Source: JBCDAP01 sp038747915 (lineage in GTDB: Bacteria; Planctomycetota; Phycisphaerae; Phycisphaerales; UBA1924). Taken from it: DNA of 38,610 nt. A program made the position numbers and the translations under genes. The stretch is taken from NCBI GenBank assembly GCA_038747915.1, contig JBCDJJ010000029.1, forward strand, positions 1 to 38,610, read 5' to 3'. The notes below the pieces were generated by a model. That model saw nothing but the letters and a program-made list of their open reading frames with translations, did no database searches and was not told where the DNA came from. Of this stretch, positions 19,546 through 26,993 are shown in pieces (within the stretch, counting starts at the first letter, position 1; each line of letters begins with the position of its first letter).

Positions 19546-20243
19546 ACAGCCACCTCCTCAACATCCAAGGCGTTCTCGACGAGCCGGCCCTTGTCGAGGT
19601 GCAGCGTGCGCGACGCGTACTCGGTCGTCTTCGGGTCGTGCGTGACCATGATGATCGTCTTGCCGAGCTCACGGTTCAGCTCTTGCAGCAGCGACATCAC
19701 GGCATGAGCCGAGCGCTTGTCGAGGTCGCCCGTCGGCTCGTCGGCCACGATGATGTCGGGCTCGGTCACGATCGCGCGGGCGATCGCCACCCGCTGTTCC
19801 TGCCCACCCGAAAGCTGTCGCGGGAAGTGATCGGCGCGGTCGGCGATACCGACGCGCTCGAGTGCCCCGACGATCCGGTGGTGACGCTCCTTTCGACCGA
19901 GCGCGTGCAGCAGCAGCGGAAGCTCCACGTTCTCGTACGCCGTCAGCACCGGCACCAGGTTGTAGAGTTGAAACACGTACCCCACGTGCTGCGAGCGCCA
20001 CGCCGCGAGCGCGTTGCGGCTCAGCGAGCCGATGTCGACCCCATCGATGATGAGCGACCCACTCGTCGGCGAATCAATGCCCGCGATGAGGTTGAGCAGC
20101 GTGGTCTTCCCGCTCCCGCTCGGCCCCATCAGGGCCAGAAAATCACCGCGCGGCACATCCAGATCGAGCTCATCGAGCGGACGGATGATCGATTCGCCCT
20201 TGCGGTACACCCGCGTCAGCATCCGGCACCGGATCATGCTCAT
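19542..20243 (-). CDS. ABC transporter ATPase, LolD/MacB type
   Basis: This 233-residue ATPase is complete: Walker A GPSGSGKT (40-47), Q-loop YVFQLYNLV, signature LSGGQEQR, Walker B IIVADEPTGDLD and switch His in MVTHD. The QLYNLVPVLTAYENVELP stretch is characteristic of the LolD/MacB/FtsE group that works with FtsX-type permeases. It overlaps the adaptor stop by four bases at its start and the first permease by four at its end. It powers the transporter made by the two downstream permeases, from the cytoplasmic face. Confidence 0.94.
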   Translation of the reverse strand: MSMIRCRMLTRVYRKGESIIRPLDELDLDVPRGDFLALMGPSGSGKTTLLNLIAGIDSPTSGSLIIDGVDIGSLSRNALAAWRSQHVGYVFQLYNLVPVLTAYENVELPLLLHALGRKERHHRIVGALERVGIADRADHFPRQLSGGQEQRVAIARAIVTEPDIIVADEPTGDLDKRSAHAVMSLLQELNRELGKTIIMVTHDPKTTEYASRTLHLDKGRLVENALDVEEVAV

Positions 20244-21805
20244 GACGGCGACCTCCCGTCCTGCTCGGTGCGAACGACGACCCGTTCACCGGTCCGTGCC
20301 TGCTCGATATCCAGCGCGACGAGCGCCCCCGGCTGAACGTCACCAACGACCGTGACCCAGCCCTCCGATCGTTCCACGATGCGCACCTCACGCGGCGAGA
20401 GCACACCGCGCCCGTTGCGCCGCTCGGCCACGACCCAGACCCGCGACGAACCGGCCGTCTCGTCGAGCACGTGCTGGGGCACGAGCACGCGGTGTCCGTC
20501 CCGATCTGCCGGCGCCGCAGCCTCCCCACCGCTCGCCCCGGTCGGCAAGAACTTCACGCGCGTGAGCATCTCGGGCCGCAGGATCGGATCCGGGTCGATC
20601 ACCTTCACCTTCATCTGGAGCGTGTTCTTCTGAAGGTCCGCCTCGTGCGTCGTGCGGAGCACGGTGCCGCGGAACACCCGGTCGGGCACCACCTCCACCA
20701 CAACTTCACAGGCCTGACCAACGAACACGTGCGATGCCTCAGCAAGCGGCACATCCACACGCACCTGGATCCGCTCGGGGTCGTACACGTGCAGCACGTG
20801 CGCCGAGTGCGGCGAGTCCATCATCCGGATGACCTTGTCACCCGGGAGCTTGAGCCGCCTTTGCACGTACCCCGAAATCGGCGCCCGGATCACCATGCGC
20901 TCGAGCTCGAGCACCGCCTCATCTCGCATCGCGCGCGCACGATCGAGCGAAGCCCGCGCGCCAGCAACCGCTGCCTCCGCCGCGTCGACGCGCCGGCGAT
21001 CCTCGATCCGCAGCGCCAGATCACGCTCCGCAGCACGCAGCTCCGCCCGAAGCCGATCGACCCCGGCGGCAAGGATCGGCTCACGGGCCTCGAGTGCCGC
21101 GAGTTCCCCGCGCTGCGCCGCAGCACGCTGCTCGGCCACGATCCGCTCGAACTCGTTCGTCGCCCCTTGCGAGGTCGAACGCCTCACGCGGGCCGCCTCC
21201 TCCTCGAGACGCGTGAGTGTGGCGCGGGCCGAGTCGACCAGCGAGGGAAGCTGCGCCAGCTCCGCTTCGCGCTCACCGAGCGCCGCCTGATTCGTCTCCA
21301 CCGCCCGCTCGAGCTCGACCGGCTCCTCCCACGACCGCAGCGCCGCGATGCGCTCCGCGTCCGCCATCGCGAGCGAGGCGTCCGCCGCCGCGAACTCGGC
21401 CTCCGCGCGTCGCAGGCGGATCTCCGAATCGTCGGCAACGAGCCGAGCGACCACCTCGCCCCGCTCGACGAAGTCGCCCTCGAGCACCTCGATGGAGTCG
21501 ACCACCCCATCGGCGAGCGCGGTGCATGCCACGTAAAAGGGCTCGGCCTCAAGCCACCCCGCAGCTTGCACCGTCGGCACATCGCGCGCCGGAGCATCCT
21601 GCCCCCGCGCCGGCACCACGGTCGCGCTGCGATCGAATACTGCTTGCAAGACCGCCACCTCGCGGGCGGGTCGCACCACCGGCCACGCGCTCCATCCGAG
21701 CACGCCGGCAACCGAGACCAGGACCAAAATCGGAACGACGACGGACAGACGTCGGCGCCCGGCGCCGACAGACCGGTCGACACGACCAGCCGAAGTGATA
21801 TTCAT
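20240..21805 (-). CDS. HlyD/RND-type membrane fusion (periplasmic adaptor) protein
   Basis: I chose ATG 21805 because GGAG lies 9 bases before it; ATG 21814 directly abuts that site, and the frame further upstream has no support. The 521-residue product has one N-terminal membrane helix (LSVVVPILVLVSVAGVLGW). A biotinyl-lipoyl half follows (VVDSIEVLEGDFVERGEVVA). Next is a long Glu/Ala/Arg-rich coiled coil of about 180 residues, the second half (MVIRAPISGYVQRRLKLPGD), then beta-barrel parts (QVRVDVPLAEASHVFVGQ). Adaptors of this kind link an inner-membrane ABC pump to the outer envelope. The operon lacks an outer-membrane channel. Confidence 0.9.
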   Translation of the reverse strand: MNITSAGRVDRSVGAGRRRLSVVVPILVLVSVAGVLGWSAWPVVRPAREVAVLQAVFDRSATVVPARGQDAPARDVPTVQAAGWLEAEPFYVACTALADGVVDSIEVLEGDFVERGEVVARLVADDSEIRLRRAEAEFAAADASLAMADAERIAALRSWEEPVELERAVETNQAALGEREAELAQLPSLVDSARATLTRLEEEAARVRRSTSQGATNEFERIVAEQRAAAQRGELAALEAREPILAAGVDRLRAELRAAERDLALRIEDRRRVDAAEAAVAGARASLDRARAMRDEAVLELERMVIRAPISGYVQRRLKLPGDKVIRMMDSPHSAHVLHVYDPERIQVRVDVPLAEASHVFVGQACEVVVEVVPDRVFRGTVLRTTHEADLQKNTLQMKVKVIDPDPILRPEMLTRVKFLPTGASGGEAAAPADRDGHRVLVPQHVLDETAGSSRVWVVAERRNGRGVLSPREVRIVERSEGWVTVVGDVQPGALVALDIEQARTGERVVVRTEQDGRSPS

Positions 21806-21858
21806 CGGGGACATCTCCGGGATGCTGTGACTACGCGCGCCGTGAGCGCGCACGACTC

Positions 21859-22269
21859 CTACGAGGCAGTCGTCACAGATCTCGGAGGCCTCTTCAGCAT
21901 GTGCAGGTGCGGCGACCCACGGGATCCGGGCGCCGCGCCCACAACACGCGACACCGCGAGCGCCTCGCCAACGGCCTCCGCGCCACGCACCTGGGCCAAC
22001 ACCGTCTTCACCATGCCGCAGCACGCCAGAGAGCACTCGCACCCATCGCACGGTGCCTCACCGGGCGCGCTCGGCGCACCAGGATTCTCTGTGCGAGCAT
22101 CCGAGGACGCCACCAAAGGACAGCACCCGCTCGCCGGTGGGTCGACGCGGTCAACAAGCTCGACGTTGAGCGCCGCGACACGACAGGGACAATCGATGGC
22201 ACGCCACACCATGGCCGGTCCAATGGCCAAAGCCACGGAGAGCAGGATGGCGAGCGTCGATCGCACCAC
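21859..22269 (-). CDS. Small exported cysteine-rich protein heading the ABC export operon
   Basis: This 136-residue product starts at GTG 22269 without a clear ribosome site, so the start is tentative. A signal peptide is plain (TLAILLSVALAIGPAMVW). The mature part carries clustered cysteines: DCPCRV, GCC, and CDGCECSLACCGM. The spacing CxxCxC followed by CC suggests metal binding or disulfide exchange. The region after residue 95 is probably unstructured and ends with HLHMLKRPP. It precedes the adaptor by 53 bases and is the first gene behind the palindrome at 22324-22340. I do not recognise the family. The shared cysteine richness with the lipoprotein at the operon's other end hints at a metal or thiol theme. 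Confidence 0.65.
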   Translation of the reverse strand: MVRSTLAILLSVALAIGPAMVWRAIDCPCRVAALNVELVDRVDPPASGCCPLVASSDARTENPGAPSAPGEAPCDGCECSLACCGMVKTVLAQVRGAEAVGEALAVSRVVGAAPGSRGSPHLHMLKRPPRSVTTAS

Positions 22270-22323
22270 AACGGACGGTAGCCCGTGTCAGCGCGAGTTT
22301 CTTCCGGCGTCGAGCTGCCCGAG

Positions 22324-22340
22324 ACATCAGTTGTTGATGT
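22324..22340. promoter_or_regulatory. Palindrome upstream of the ABC export operon, candidate operator
   Basis: ACATCA (22324-22329) and TGATGT (22335-22340) flank GTTGT, and an outer GACATC/GATGTC pair (22323-22328, 22353-22358) adds symmetry. It lies 55 bases before the first gene of the minus-strand operon, a normal place for a repressor site. The regulator is not known. Confidence 0.4.
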
Positions 22341-22460
22341 GTTGAATCGACAGATGTCATTGAGTTCTTACTCTCATCAACCCGGTGCATCCGCCCGGCA
22401 TCCCACGGTCGACGTCGACCCACCCCGGTGACCAAGGAGTGGTACCCCACCGCCCCTGGC

Positions 22461-22506
22461 GCCCGACCCCGCCCGACCCCGTCCGGTCCGCTGGTCCGCT
22501 GGTCCG
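22461..22506. repeat. Short tandem repeats upstream of ubiE
   Basis: GCCCGACCCC occurs twice in a row (22461-22480), followed by 2.75 copies of GGTCCGCT (22485-22506). They are simple-sequence repeats in non-coding DNA and may be hypervariable. Confidence 0.6.
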
Positions 22507-22518
22507 AGTGCCCCTGTG

Positions 22519-22526
22519 TATATAGA
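22519..22526 (+). promoter_or_regulatory. Possible -10 element of the ubiE promoter
   Basis: TATATAGA is the only AT-rich hexamer-like element in this GC-rich stretch and lies about 85 bases before the ubiE start. No matching -35 box is visible, so this is weak. Confidence 0.25.
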
Positions 22527-22607
22527 TGTCGCCGGGAACAGCCCGCTCAGCACCCCGGAGCCGCGCCGGCTCGCATCTCGCCCACTCGGATCCGCGAAAG
22601 GACCCCG

Positions 22608-23378
22608 ATGAGCCGAAACACGCCAGCCTGGGGACAGAGAGAACTCGCCGACGACCCGCACGCGGCGCCCGACAAGGCCGATCGCGTCCGACGCATGTTC
22701 TCCGCCATCGCCCCCTCCTACGACCTGAACAACCGCCTCCACTCCTTCTGGCTCGATCAGCGGTGGCGTGCCGCAGCGGTGCGCCTGGCCAAGGTCCAAC
22801 CCACCGATCGCGTGCTGGACGTCGCCTGCGGCACCGGAGACCTCTCCCGGGCCTTCCTCGACGGGGGCGCCGCCGACGTGGTGGGCCTCGACTTCACGCC
22901 GGGCATGCTCGAGCTGGCTCGGACCAAGCGGGTCACCGCCAAAGGGTCCACGGAGCCCCGGATCACGTATGTCGAGGGTGACGCGACCGCGCTCCCGTAC
23001 AACGACTCAGAGTTCGATGTGGTCTCGATGGCCTTCGGATTACGCAATGTCACCGAGCCGGCGCAAGCTCTGCGCGAATGTTATCGGGTCTTGAAGCCCG
23101 GCGGGCGGTGCATCGTGCTCGAGTTCAGCACCCCACGCAATCCCGTTATCAGGTGGCTTAATGACCTCTATACGGGACAAATCATGCCTATTTCTGCGAC
23201 CCTGCTTAGTGGTGATAAGAGTGGTGCCTACCGATATTTGCCACGATCCATAGCGACCTTTCATGATGTGGATTCCCTGTTGTCGATCTTCAAACAGACC
23301 GGACTGTCGGAGTGTGAATCCCGCAGTCTGACGTTCGGCGTGTGCTGCGTCACGCGGGGCGAGCGCCCGCGAGCCTGA
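22608..23378 (+). CDS. ubiE: Demethylmenaquinone / ubiquinone C-methyltransferase UbiE (MenG)
   Basis: This 256-residue S-adenosylmethionine-dependent enzyme catalyses the last C-methylation in menaquinone synthesis. Signatures are VRRMFSAIAPSYDLNNRLHS at the start, the SAM-binding motif VLDVACGTGDLS, FGLRNV, and the LKPGGRCIVLEFS stretch. The end motif VxSLTFGVCCVTRG is also typical. ATG 22608 has AAAGGA 5 bases upstream; the frame open back to 22428 lies over repeats. The last third (about 23130-23320) uses AT-richer codons than the rest. It is a single gene with no quinone-pathway neighbours here. Planctomycetes respire with menaquinone, so MenG is the likelier role. Confidence 0.95.
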   Translation: MSRNTPAWGQRELADDPHAAPDKADRVRRMFSAIAPSYDLNNRLHSFWLDQRWRAAAVRLAKVQPTDRVLDVACGTGDLSRAFLDGGAADVVGLDFTPGMLELARTKRVTAKGSTEPRITYVEGDATALPYNDSEFDVVSMAFGLRNVTEPAQALRECYRVLKPGGRCIVLEFSTPRNPVIRWLNDLYTGQIMPISATLLSGDKSGAYRYLPRSIATFHDVDSLLSIFKQTGLSECESRSLTFGVCCVTRGERPRA

Positions 23379-23693
23379 CCGGCCACTGCGCGAGGTGCGC
23401 ACAACGTGCGTGTCCCGTGGTAGTTATGCCGTCCAATAAAACGACCGTTCATGGGCGTGCGCGGCGGATTTCACACTACTGGGGTGTCCTCACGGGGGAC
23501 ATCGCTCCCGCTTCGTGATCACAGGCGATTGTGGCCGAGATTCTGGGCGTCGGGCGAGGCAGGTGGAGCCAAGCCCGCGTGTGCCGGAGGCGCACGCCAG
23601 ATCCCGATCCGACCGAGGTGGAACCGCGACGGGTTGCAATCACTGATCGCCGTCAATGGACGACGGTGAACGCCGAAACGGAGTTCGGGTCTT
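23379..23693. other. Intergenic stretch before the cobalamin-fold gene
   Basis: This 315-base stretch has no convincing gene. A small imperfect hairpin (GCGCAC AAC GTGCGT, near 23398) follows ubiE, without a T run. GTCC/GGAC arms occur near 23480. I see no cobalamin riboswitch hallmark. Confidence 0.4.
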
Positions 23694-24401
23694 ATGAACA
23701 AGGACGTTGTGGTGGAGCGGCTGTTCGATGCGCTGCTCACGGGTGATCGTCAGCAGAGCGCTCGGGTGGTGGCCCAGGCGAGATGCGAGGGAATGAACTG
23801 TGAACAACTGGTGACCGAGGTCTTCTGGCCGACGCACACGATGATCGAGCGTCTGCACCGGGAAGACAAACTCTCGAAGCTGGCTCATAACAGTGCGACC
23901 CGACTGCTCCGTGTGCTGTGCGACCGCGCAGCGGGCGAGTTCGAGCTGGCGCCGAGCAACGGTCGAACGATCTTCGCTTTCTGCGGCCCCAACGAGGCCG
24001 ACGAGCTCGCGGCCCAGATCGCGACCGATCTGCTCGAGCGCGAAGGCTTCACGCTGCGGTACTGCGGCGGTGGCATCGCGGGCGACGAGATCCTCGAAGC
24101 GGTCAACGAGTCGACCCCCGACATCCTCCTCATCTTCGCGAGCGCCCCAACCGATCTGCCGGAGATCCGCGGCGTGATCGATTCGCTCAACGACATCGGC
24201 GCGTGCCGTGAGACACAGATCGTGGTCGGCGGCGGCGTGTTCGCCCGTGCCTCGGGCCTCGCTGAGGAAATCGGCGCGGATCTGTGGGCCGATGAGCCCG
24301 ATGAAGTCGTCGAGGCGATCCTCGACGAGCCGACCCGCCGCATGAGCCAGGATCAGCGGACGGTCGGCCGGAACAAAGCGGCGCACGCACGGGCTGCGTG
24401 A
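23694..24401 (+). CDS. Cobalamin-binding-domain-like protein lacking the usual B12 histidine
   Basis: This 235-residue soluble protein has an N-terminal helical cap (about 1-80: FDALLTGDRQQSARVV, EVFWPTHTMIERLHRED) like the module before B12 domains in methionine synthase and MerR/CarH-type sensors. A Rossmann-like half follows (about 88-220), with DILLIFASAP and TQIVVGGGVFA. In cobalamin proteins the first loop carries DxHxxG, whose His binds cobalt. Here that place reads FCGPNEADEL, so the ligand is absent. It may bind another ligand or only serve as a dimer scaffold. GGAG lies 10 bases before ATG 23694. It ends before a strong terminator and stands alone. There is no DNA-binding domain. 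The call is fairly firm for fold, weak for function. Confidence 0.75.
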   Translation: MNKDVVVERLFDALLTGDRQQSARVVAQARCEGMNCEQLVTEVFWPTHTMIERLHREDKLSKLAHNSATRLLRVLCDRAAGEFELAPSNGRTIFAFCGPNEADELAAQIATDLLEREGFTLRYCGGGIAGDEILEAVNESTPDILLIFASAPTDLPEIRGVIDSLNDIGACRETQIVVGGGVFARASGLAEEIGADLWADEPDEVVEAILDEPTRRMSQDQRTVGRNKAAHARAA

Positions 24402-24475
24402 TCGCCACCCTCGCGAGAGGGCGACGTGTGCCACGGACGGCACCCCCGCTCTGGCGAGTATTCCAACACCCCATG

Positions 24476-24510
24476 AGCCCCGACGCACGGCCGCGTCGGG
24501 GCTTTTTCTT
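24476..24510 (+). terminator. Strong intrinsic terminator after the cobalamin-fold gene
   Basis: AGCCCCGACGC (24476-24486) pairs perfectly with GCGTCGGGGCT (24493-24503) around a 6-base loop, followed by TTTTTCTT. This is a textbook rho-independent terminator, 75 bases after the stop. Confidence 0.93.
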
Positions 24511-24536
24511 GACGCGTGCCCCGCGCGTGCTACAAC
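24509..24536 (+). promoter_or_regulatory. Promoter of the metallo-hydrolase gene, nearly leaderless
   Basis: TTGACG (24509-24514) and TACAAC (24531-24536) are 16 bases apart, directly behind the terminator. Transcription should begin near 24543, at or just before the GTG 24544, or 18 bases before ATG 24562. No ribosome site precedes either start, which fits a leaderless or near-leaderless message. Confidence 0.5.
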
Positions 24537-24543
24537 CCGGGTC

Positions 24544-25476
24544 GTGCCGCCACGCGCCGCCATGTTGATCGAGCGCTCCGGGCGAACCAAGGGGGTCGCA
24601 CCAACGCAGCTCGACCTGTTCCCGGTGCGCCGCCCGCCCTCGGTGGCCGTCTCGTTCTGCACGCTGGCCAGCTCCTCCGGCGGCAACTGCTCGATCCTCC
24701 GCACCGGATCGGGGCGGAATTACCGCCTCACGTTGATCGACTGCGGCCTGAGCCCGCGGCGGACCCGGGCAACGCTCGCGACGCTCGGCCTCGATTTCGA
24801 GCGCATCGACGATGTGCTGCTGACCCATCTCGATCACGACCACTGCCACCGCGGGTGGGCAAAATCCTTGCCATCGCACGCCCGGTTCCGCGTGCTCGAC
24901 TCGCACCGGTGGCGCGCGAAGCGAGCGCGAATCGGCCACCGACGGTGTACGACGTTCGTCGAACCCTTTGAACTCGCCTGCGGTGCTCGCGTCACGCCGT
25001 GCGTCCTTCGGCACGACGAACTCGGGGTGGCCGCGTTCCGATTCGACTTCGAAAGGGGCGGCTCGCTCGGGTACGCGACCGACCTCGGCCAGGCGACGCC
25101 GGAACTGGCTGCCATGCTCGGGGGCGTGGATGTGCTCGCGGTCGAGAGCAACTACTGCCCCGAGCTCCAAGCTGCGAGCGATCGGCCGGCGTTCGTGAAG
25201 GATCGCATCACCGGCGGCTCGGGGCACCTCTCGAACGATGAGTCCGCGGCCCTTGTCTACTCGGTGGCCCCGACGCGTGCTGTGGTGCTGCTGCATCTCT
25301 CCCGGCAGTGCAACACGCCGGAGGTTGCACTGCGTGCGCACGCCGGTGCACCATGCGACGTGATCGCTGCACCGGCCGACGAACCCTCGGCGTGGATCGA
25401 GCTCACGGACGTGGCCGAGCTTTCTGACGTCGCAAGCCCGGATGCGGTGACGAGAGCGTCCCGCTCTCGCGACTAG
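24544..25476 (+). CDS. Metallo-beta-lactamase-fold hydrolase, WalJ/YycJ-like
   Basis: This protein of about 310 residues matches the WalJ/YycJ-like branch of the metallo-beta-lactamase fold: TLASSSGGNCSILRTG, LIDCGLS, SGHLSNDESA and HLSRQCNTPE. The metal motif, normally HxHxDH, reads HLDHDH (95-100) in LLTHLDHDHC, so Asp takes the place of the second His. ESNYCPEL corresponds to the usual EANYD stretch. The start is GTG 24544 or ATG 24562; no ribosome site is visible and the promoter suggests a near-leaderless message. YycJ-type enzymes act on nucleic acid ends. Here the substrate is unknown and the altered metal site makes activity uncertain. Confidence 0.82.
   Translation: MPPRAAMLIERSGRTKGVAPTQLDLFPVRRPPSVAVSFCTLASSSGGNCSILRTGSGRNYRLTLIDCGLSPRRTRATLATLGLDFERIDDVLLTHLDHDHCHRGWAKSLPSHARFRVLDSHRWRAKRARIGHRRCTTFVEPFELACGARVTPCVLRHDELGVAAFRFDFERGGSLGYATDLGQATPELAAMLGGVDVLAVESNYCPELQAASDRPAFVKDRITGGSGHLSNDESAALVYSVAPTRAVVLLHLSRQCNTPEVALRAHAGAPCDVIAAPADEPSAWIELTDVAELSDVASPDAVTRASRSRD
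25451..25469. terminator. Hairpin at the 3' end of the metallo-hydrolase gene
   Basis: CGAGAGCG (25451-25458) pairs perfectly with CGCTCTCG (25462-25469) around TCC. It lies inside the last codons before the TAG at 25474-25476. There is no T run. Confidence 0.35.
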
Positions 25477-25503
25477 GTTCCGGGCGTGTGCGGGTGAGTG
25501 TTC

Positions 25504-25524
25504 GTGGGAGCGAGACGCTCTCAC
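25504..25524. terminator. Hairpin between convergent genes
   Basis: GTGGGAGCG (25504-25512) pairs with CGCTCTCAC (25516-25524) around AGA, with one G:T pair. It lies between the two converging genes and may end transcription from both. There is no T run. Confidence 0.4.
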
Positions 25525-25558
25525 CACCGGACCACGAGACTCGATGATGCACGCCGGC

Positions 25559-26290
25559 TTATCCCGCACCCAACGCCCGGTGAAGGGCTCGGGTCGGTTC
25601 GCCCTCGTCCACCAGCAGTTCCAGCCTCGGCCGGCCCGCGGGGAGTTCGCCCGCGAGCGGCGCGATCAGCGCACCGCCATCCGATTGCACATACCACTGC
25701 GTGGCCGGCGCGACGACCTTGGAGCACTGTGCACCCGGCACATTGATCTCATCCCGATCAGGTGCGACACACAGCACAGGGACGCCAACGGGGGCCTCGG
25801 CGCCCGCTGGGAGCGCAAGCGCGACTTGCAGGCCGCGATCCTCCCGGAGTTCCTCGATCCGCGTCGCCACGTGCGGCATCTCGAACCCCTCGGCGCTCAC
25901 GGTCCAGATCCAGGCCAGCGACCGGGCGACCTGCACACCCGCCCGCGCATCGCGGAGGAGTTCGAGGAGCCCCTCCGGCATGGGCTCGGTCCCCCACGCC
26001 TCGGACAGGACCACGGCGTGCTCGGCGATCAACAGCTCCGCCCGATCGACACCCAGCGCCCGCTCGTCGCGATCCAGCCGCGGCAGTTCCACCAATGCGA
26101 GGCACACCGCCTGGAGGGTGATCACGGAGGGCGTCGCCCGGTGCCACCGAGCACGTTCCTCCGCCTCGGGGATCGATACCGAACGCTTTGCGAACTCCGC
26201 GGCGTGGGCCAGCAGGGCGACCCATGTGTCCAGATTTGGACCATCCACACCGGAAGAATCGAAGGTTTGTGTGCGTTGTACTGTGGTCAC
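25559..26290 (-). CDS. Hypothetical protein, no recognised family
   Basis: This product of about 243 residues is read from GTG 26290; the frame stays open to 26377 but would then run into the sigma factor gene's start. No ribosome site is visible, so the start is tentative. The sequence has amphipathic helices rich in Leu, Ala and Glu (FAKRSVSIPEAEERARWHRA, ITLQAVCLALVELP, AELLIAEHAVVLSEAW), then a beta-strand region (VPVLCVAPDR, LELLVDEGEP). No signal peptide or membrane segment is seen. Codon use and third-position GC look like real coding. It is divergent from the sigma factor with 62 bases between, so the two could share regulation. I cannot name a function. Confidence 0.65.
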   Translation of the reverse strand: MTTVQRTQTFDSSGVDGPNLDTWVALLAHAAEFAKRSVSIPEAEERARWHRATPSVITLQAVCLALVELPRLDRDERALGVDRAELLIAEHAVVLSEAWGTEPMPEGLLELLRDARAGVQVARSLAWIWTVSAEGFEMPHVATRIEELREDRGLQVALALPAGAEAPVGVPVLCVAPDRDEINVPGAQCSKVVAPATQWYVQSDGGALIAPLAGELPAGRPRLELLVDEGEPTRALHRALGAG

Positions 26291-26352
26291 GACGGTTTTT
26301 TTGACGCTTGGGGAACTTGGGCGATCCCTCGACAGTAGTCTTTGAGGTGAGC

Positions 26353-26946
26353 ATGGAGCGATCCGAAGAACGAGCATTGATCGAGCGAGCTGCCGACGGA
26401 GACCGTACAGCCGCAGAAGCGTTGATTCGCGCGCATCAGGCGTCGCTCTACGCGTTCATGCTCCGCATGTGCAAGCGGCCCGAGATCGCCGAGGACATCG
26501 TCCAGGATGCCTTTGTCCGCGTTCTGGGCAATCTCGACCGGTTTGATCCGCGATTCCGCTTCTCCACCTGGCTCTTCACGATCGCCAAGCGGCTCTACAT
26601 GAACGCCGCAGCCAAGATGCGGCCCGTGTACGACACTGACATCGTCGGCGGTGTGAGGGGCCGTGAGCCCGATTCCCGAGGCCCCTTTGTCGAGGCGGAA
26701 GACGAGGCGAGCAACGCCCGTGCGGTGCTCGACCAGTCTCTCGAGAGCCTGTCGGCCGATCAACGCGAGGTCATCGTGCTGTTCCACCAGCTCGATTGGC
26801 CCATCGCGCGCATCGCGGACCACATGGGGATGCCCGAGGGCACGGTGAAGAGCCATTTGCACCGGGGCCGTCGTCGCCTCCGCGAGCTCATCGAGGCCCG
26901 CGAAGATCCGGCTGCCTGCAGCGTCCGCGACGCCCTCGCGGTATGA
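26353..26946 (+). CDS. RNA polymerase sigma factor, ECF (sigma-70 group 4)
   Basis: This 197-residue sigma factor has two domains: region 2 (about 20-90: EDIVQDAFVRVLGNLDRFDP, then FSTWLFTIAKRLYMNAAA) and region 4 (about 130-180: LSADQREVIVLFHQ, DWPIARIADHMGMPEGTVKS, HLHRGRRRLRELI). There is no region 3, as expected for ECF factors. ATG 26353 has GAGGTG upstream, and the frame open from 26308 lies over the intergenic region. It is followed after 47 bases by a one-pass membrane protein, a likely partner. GGAACTT at 26312-26318 resembles an ECF -35 box, but a matching -10 would place the start too near the ribosome site, so autoregulation is only a thought. Confidence 0.93.
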   Translation: MERSEERALIERAADGDRTAAEALIRAHQASLYAFMLRMCKRPEIAEDIVQDAFVRVLGNLDRFDPRFRFSTWLFTIAKRLYMNAAAKMRPVYDTDIVGGVRGREPDSRGPFVEAEDEASNARAVLDQSLESLSADQREVIVLFHQLDWPIARIADHMGMPEGTVKSHLHRGRRRLRELIEAREDPAACSVRDALAV

Positions 26947-26993
26947 CTCGAGATCTCTGACCGCCCACGATGACGGATCTGTGAGCCCTCGCG

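Noticed and set aside
20471..22345. Plus-strand open frame of 624 codons
   Set aside because: Antisense to the adaptor and cysteine-rich protein genes.
23379..23693. Cobalamin riboswitch before the B12-fold gene
   Set aside because: I see no B12-box-like consensus or long paired structure in this stretch.
26312..26340. ECF-type autoregulatory promoter before the sigma factor
   Set aside because: GGAACTT is present, but the spacing to a -10 would start transcription inside the ribosome site, and no clear -10 is seen.
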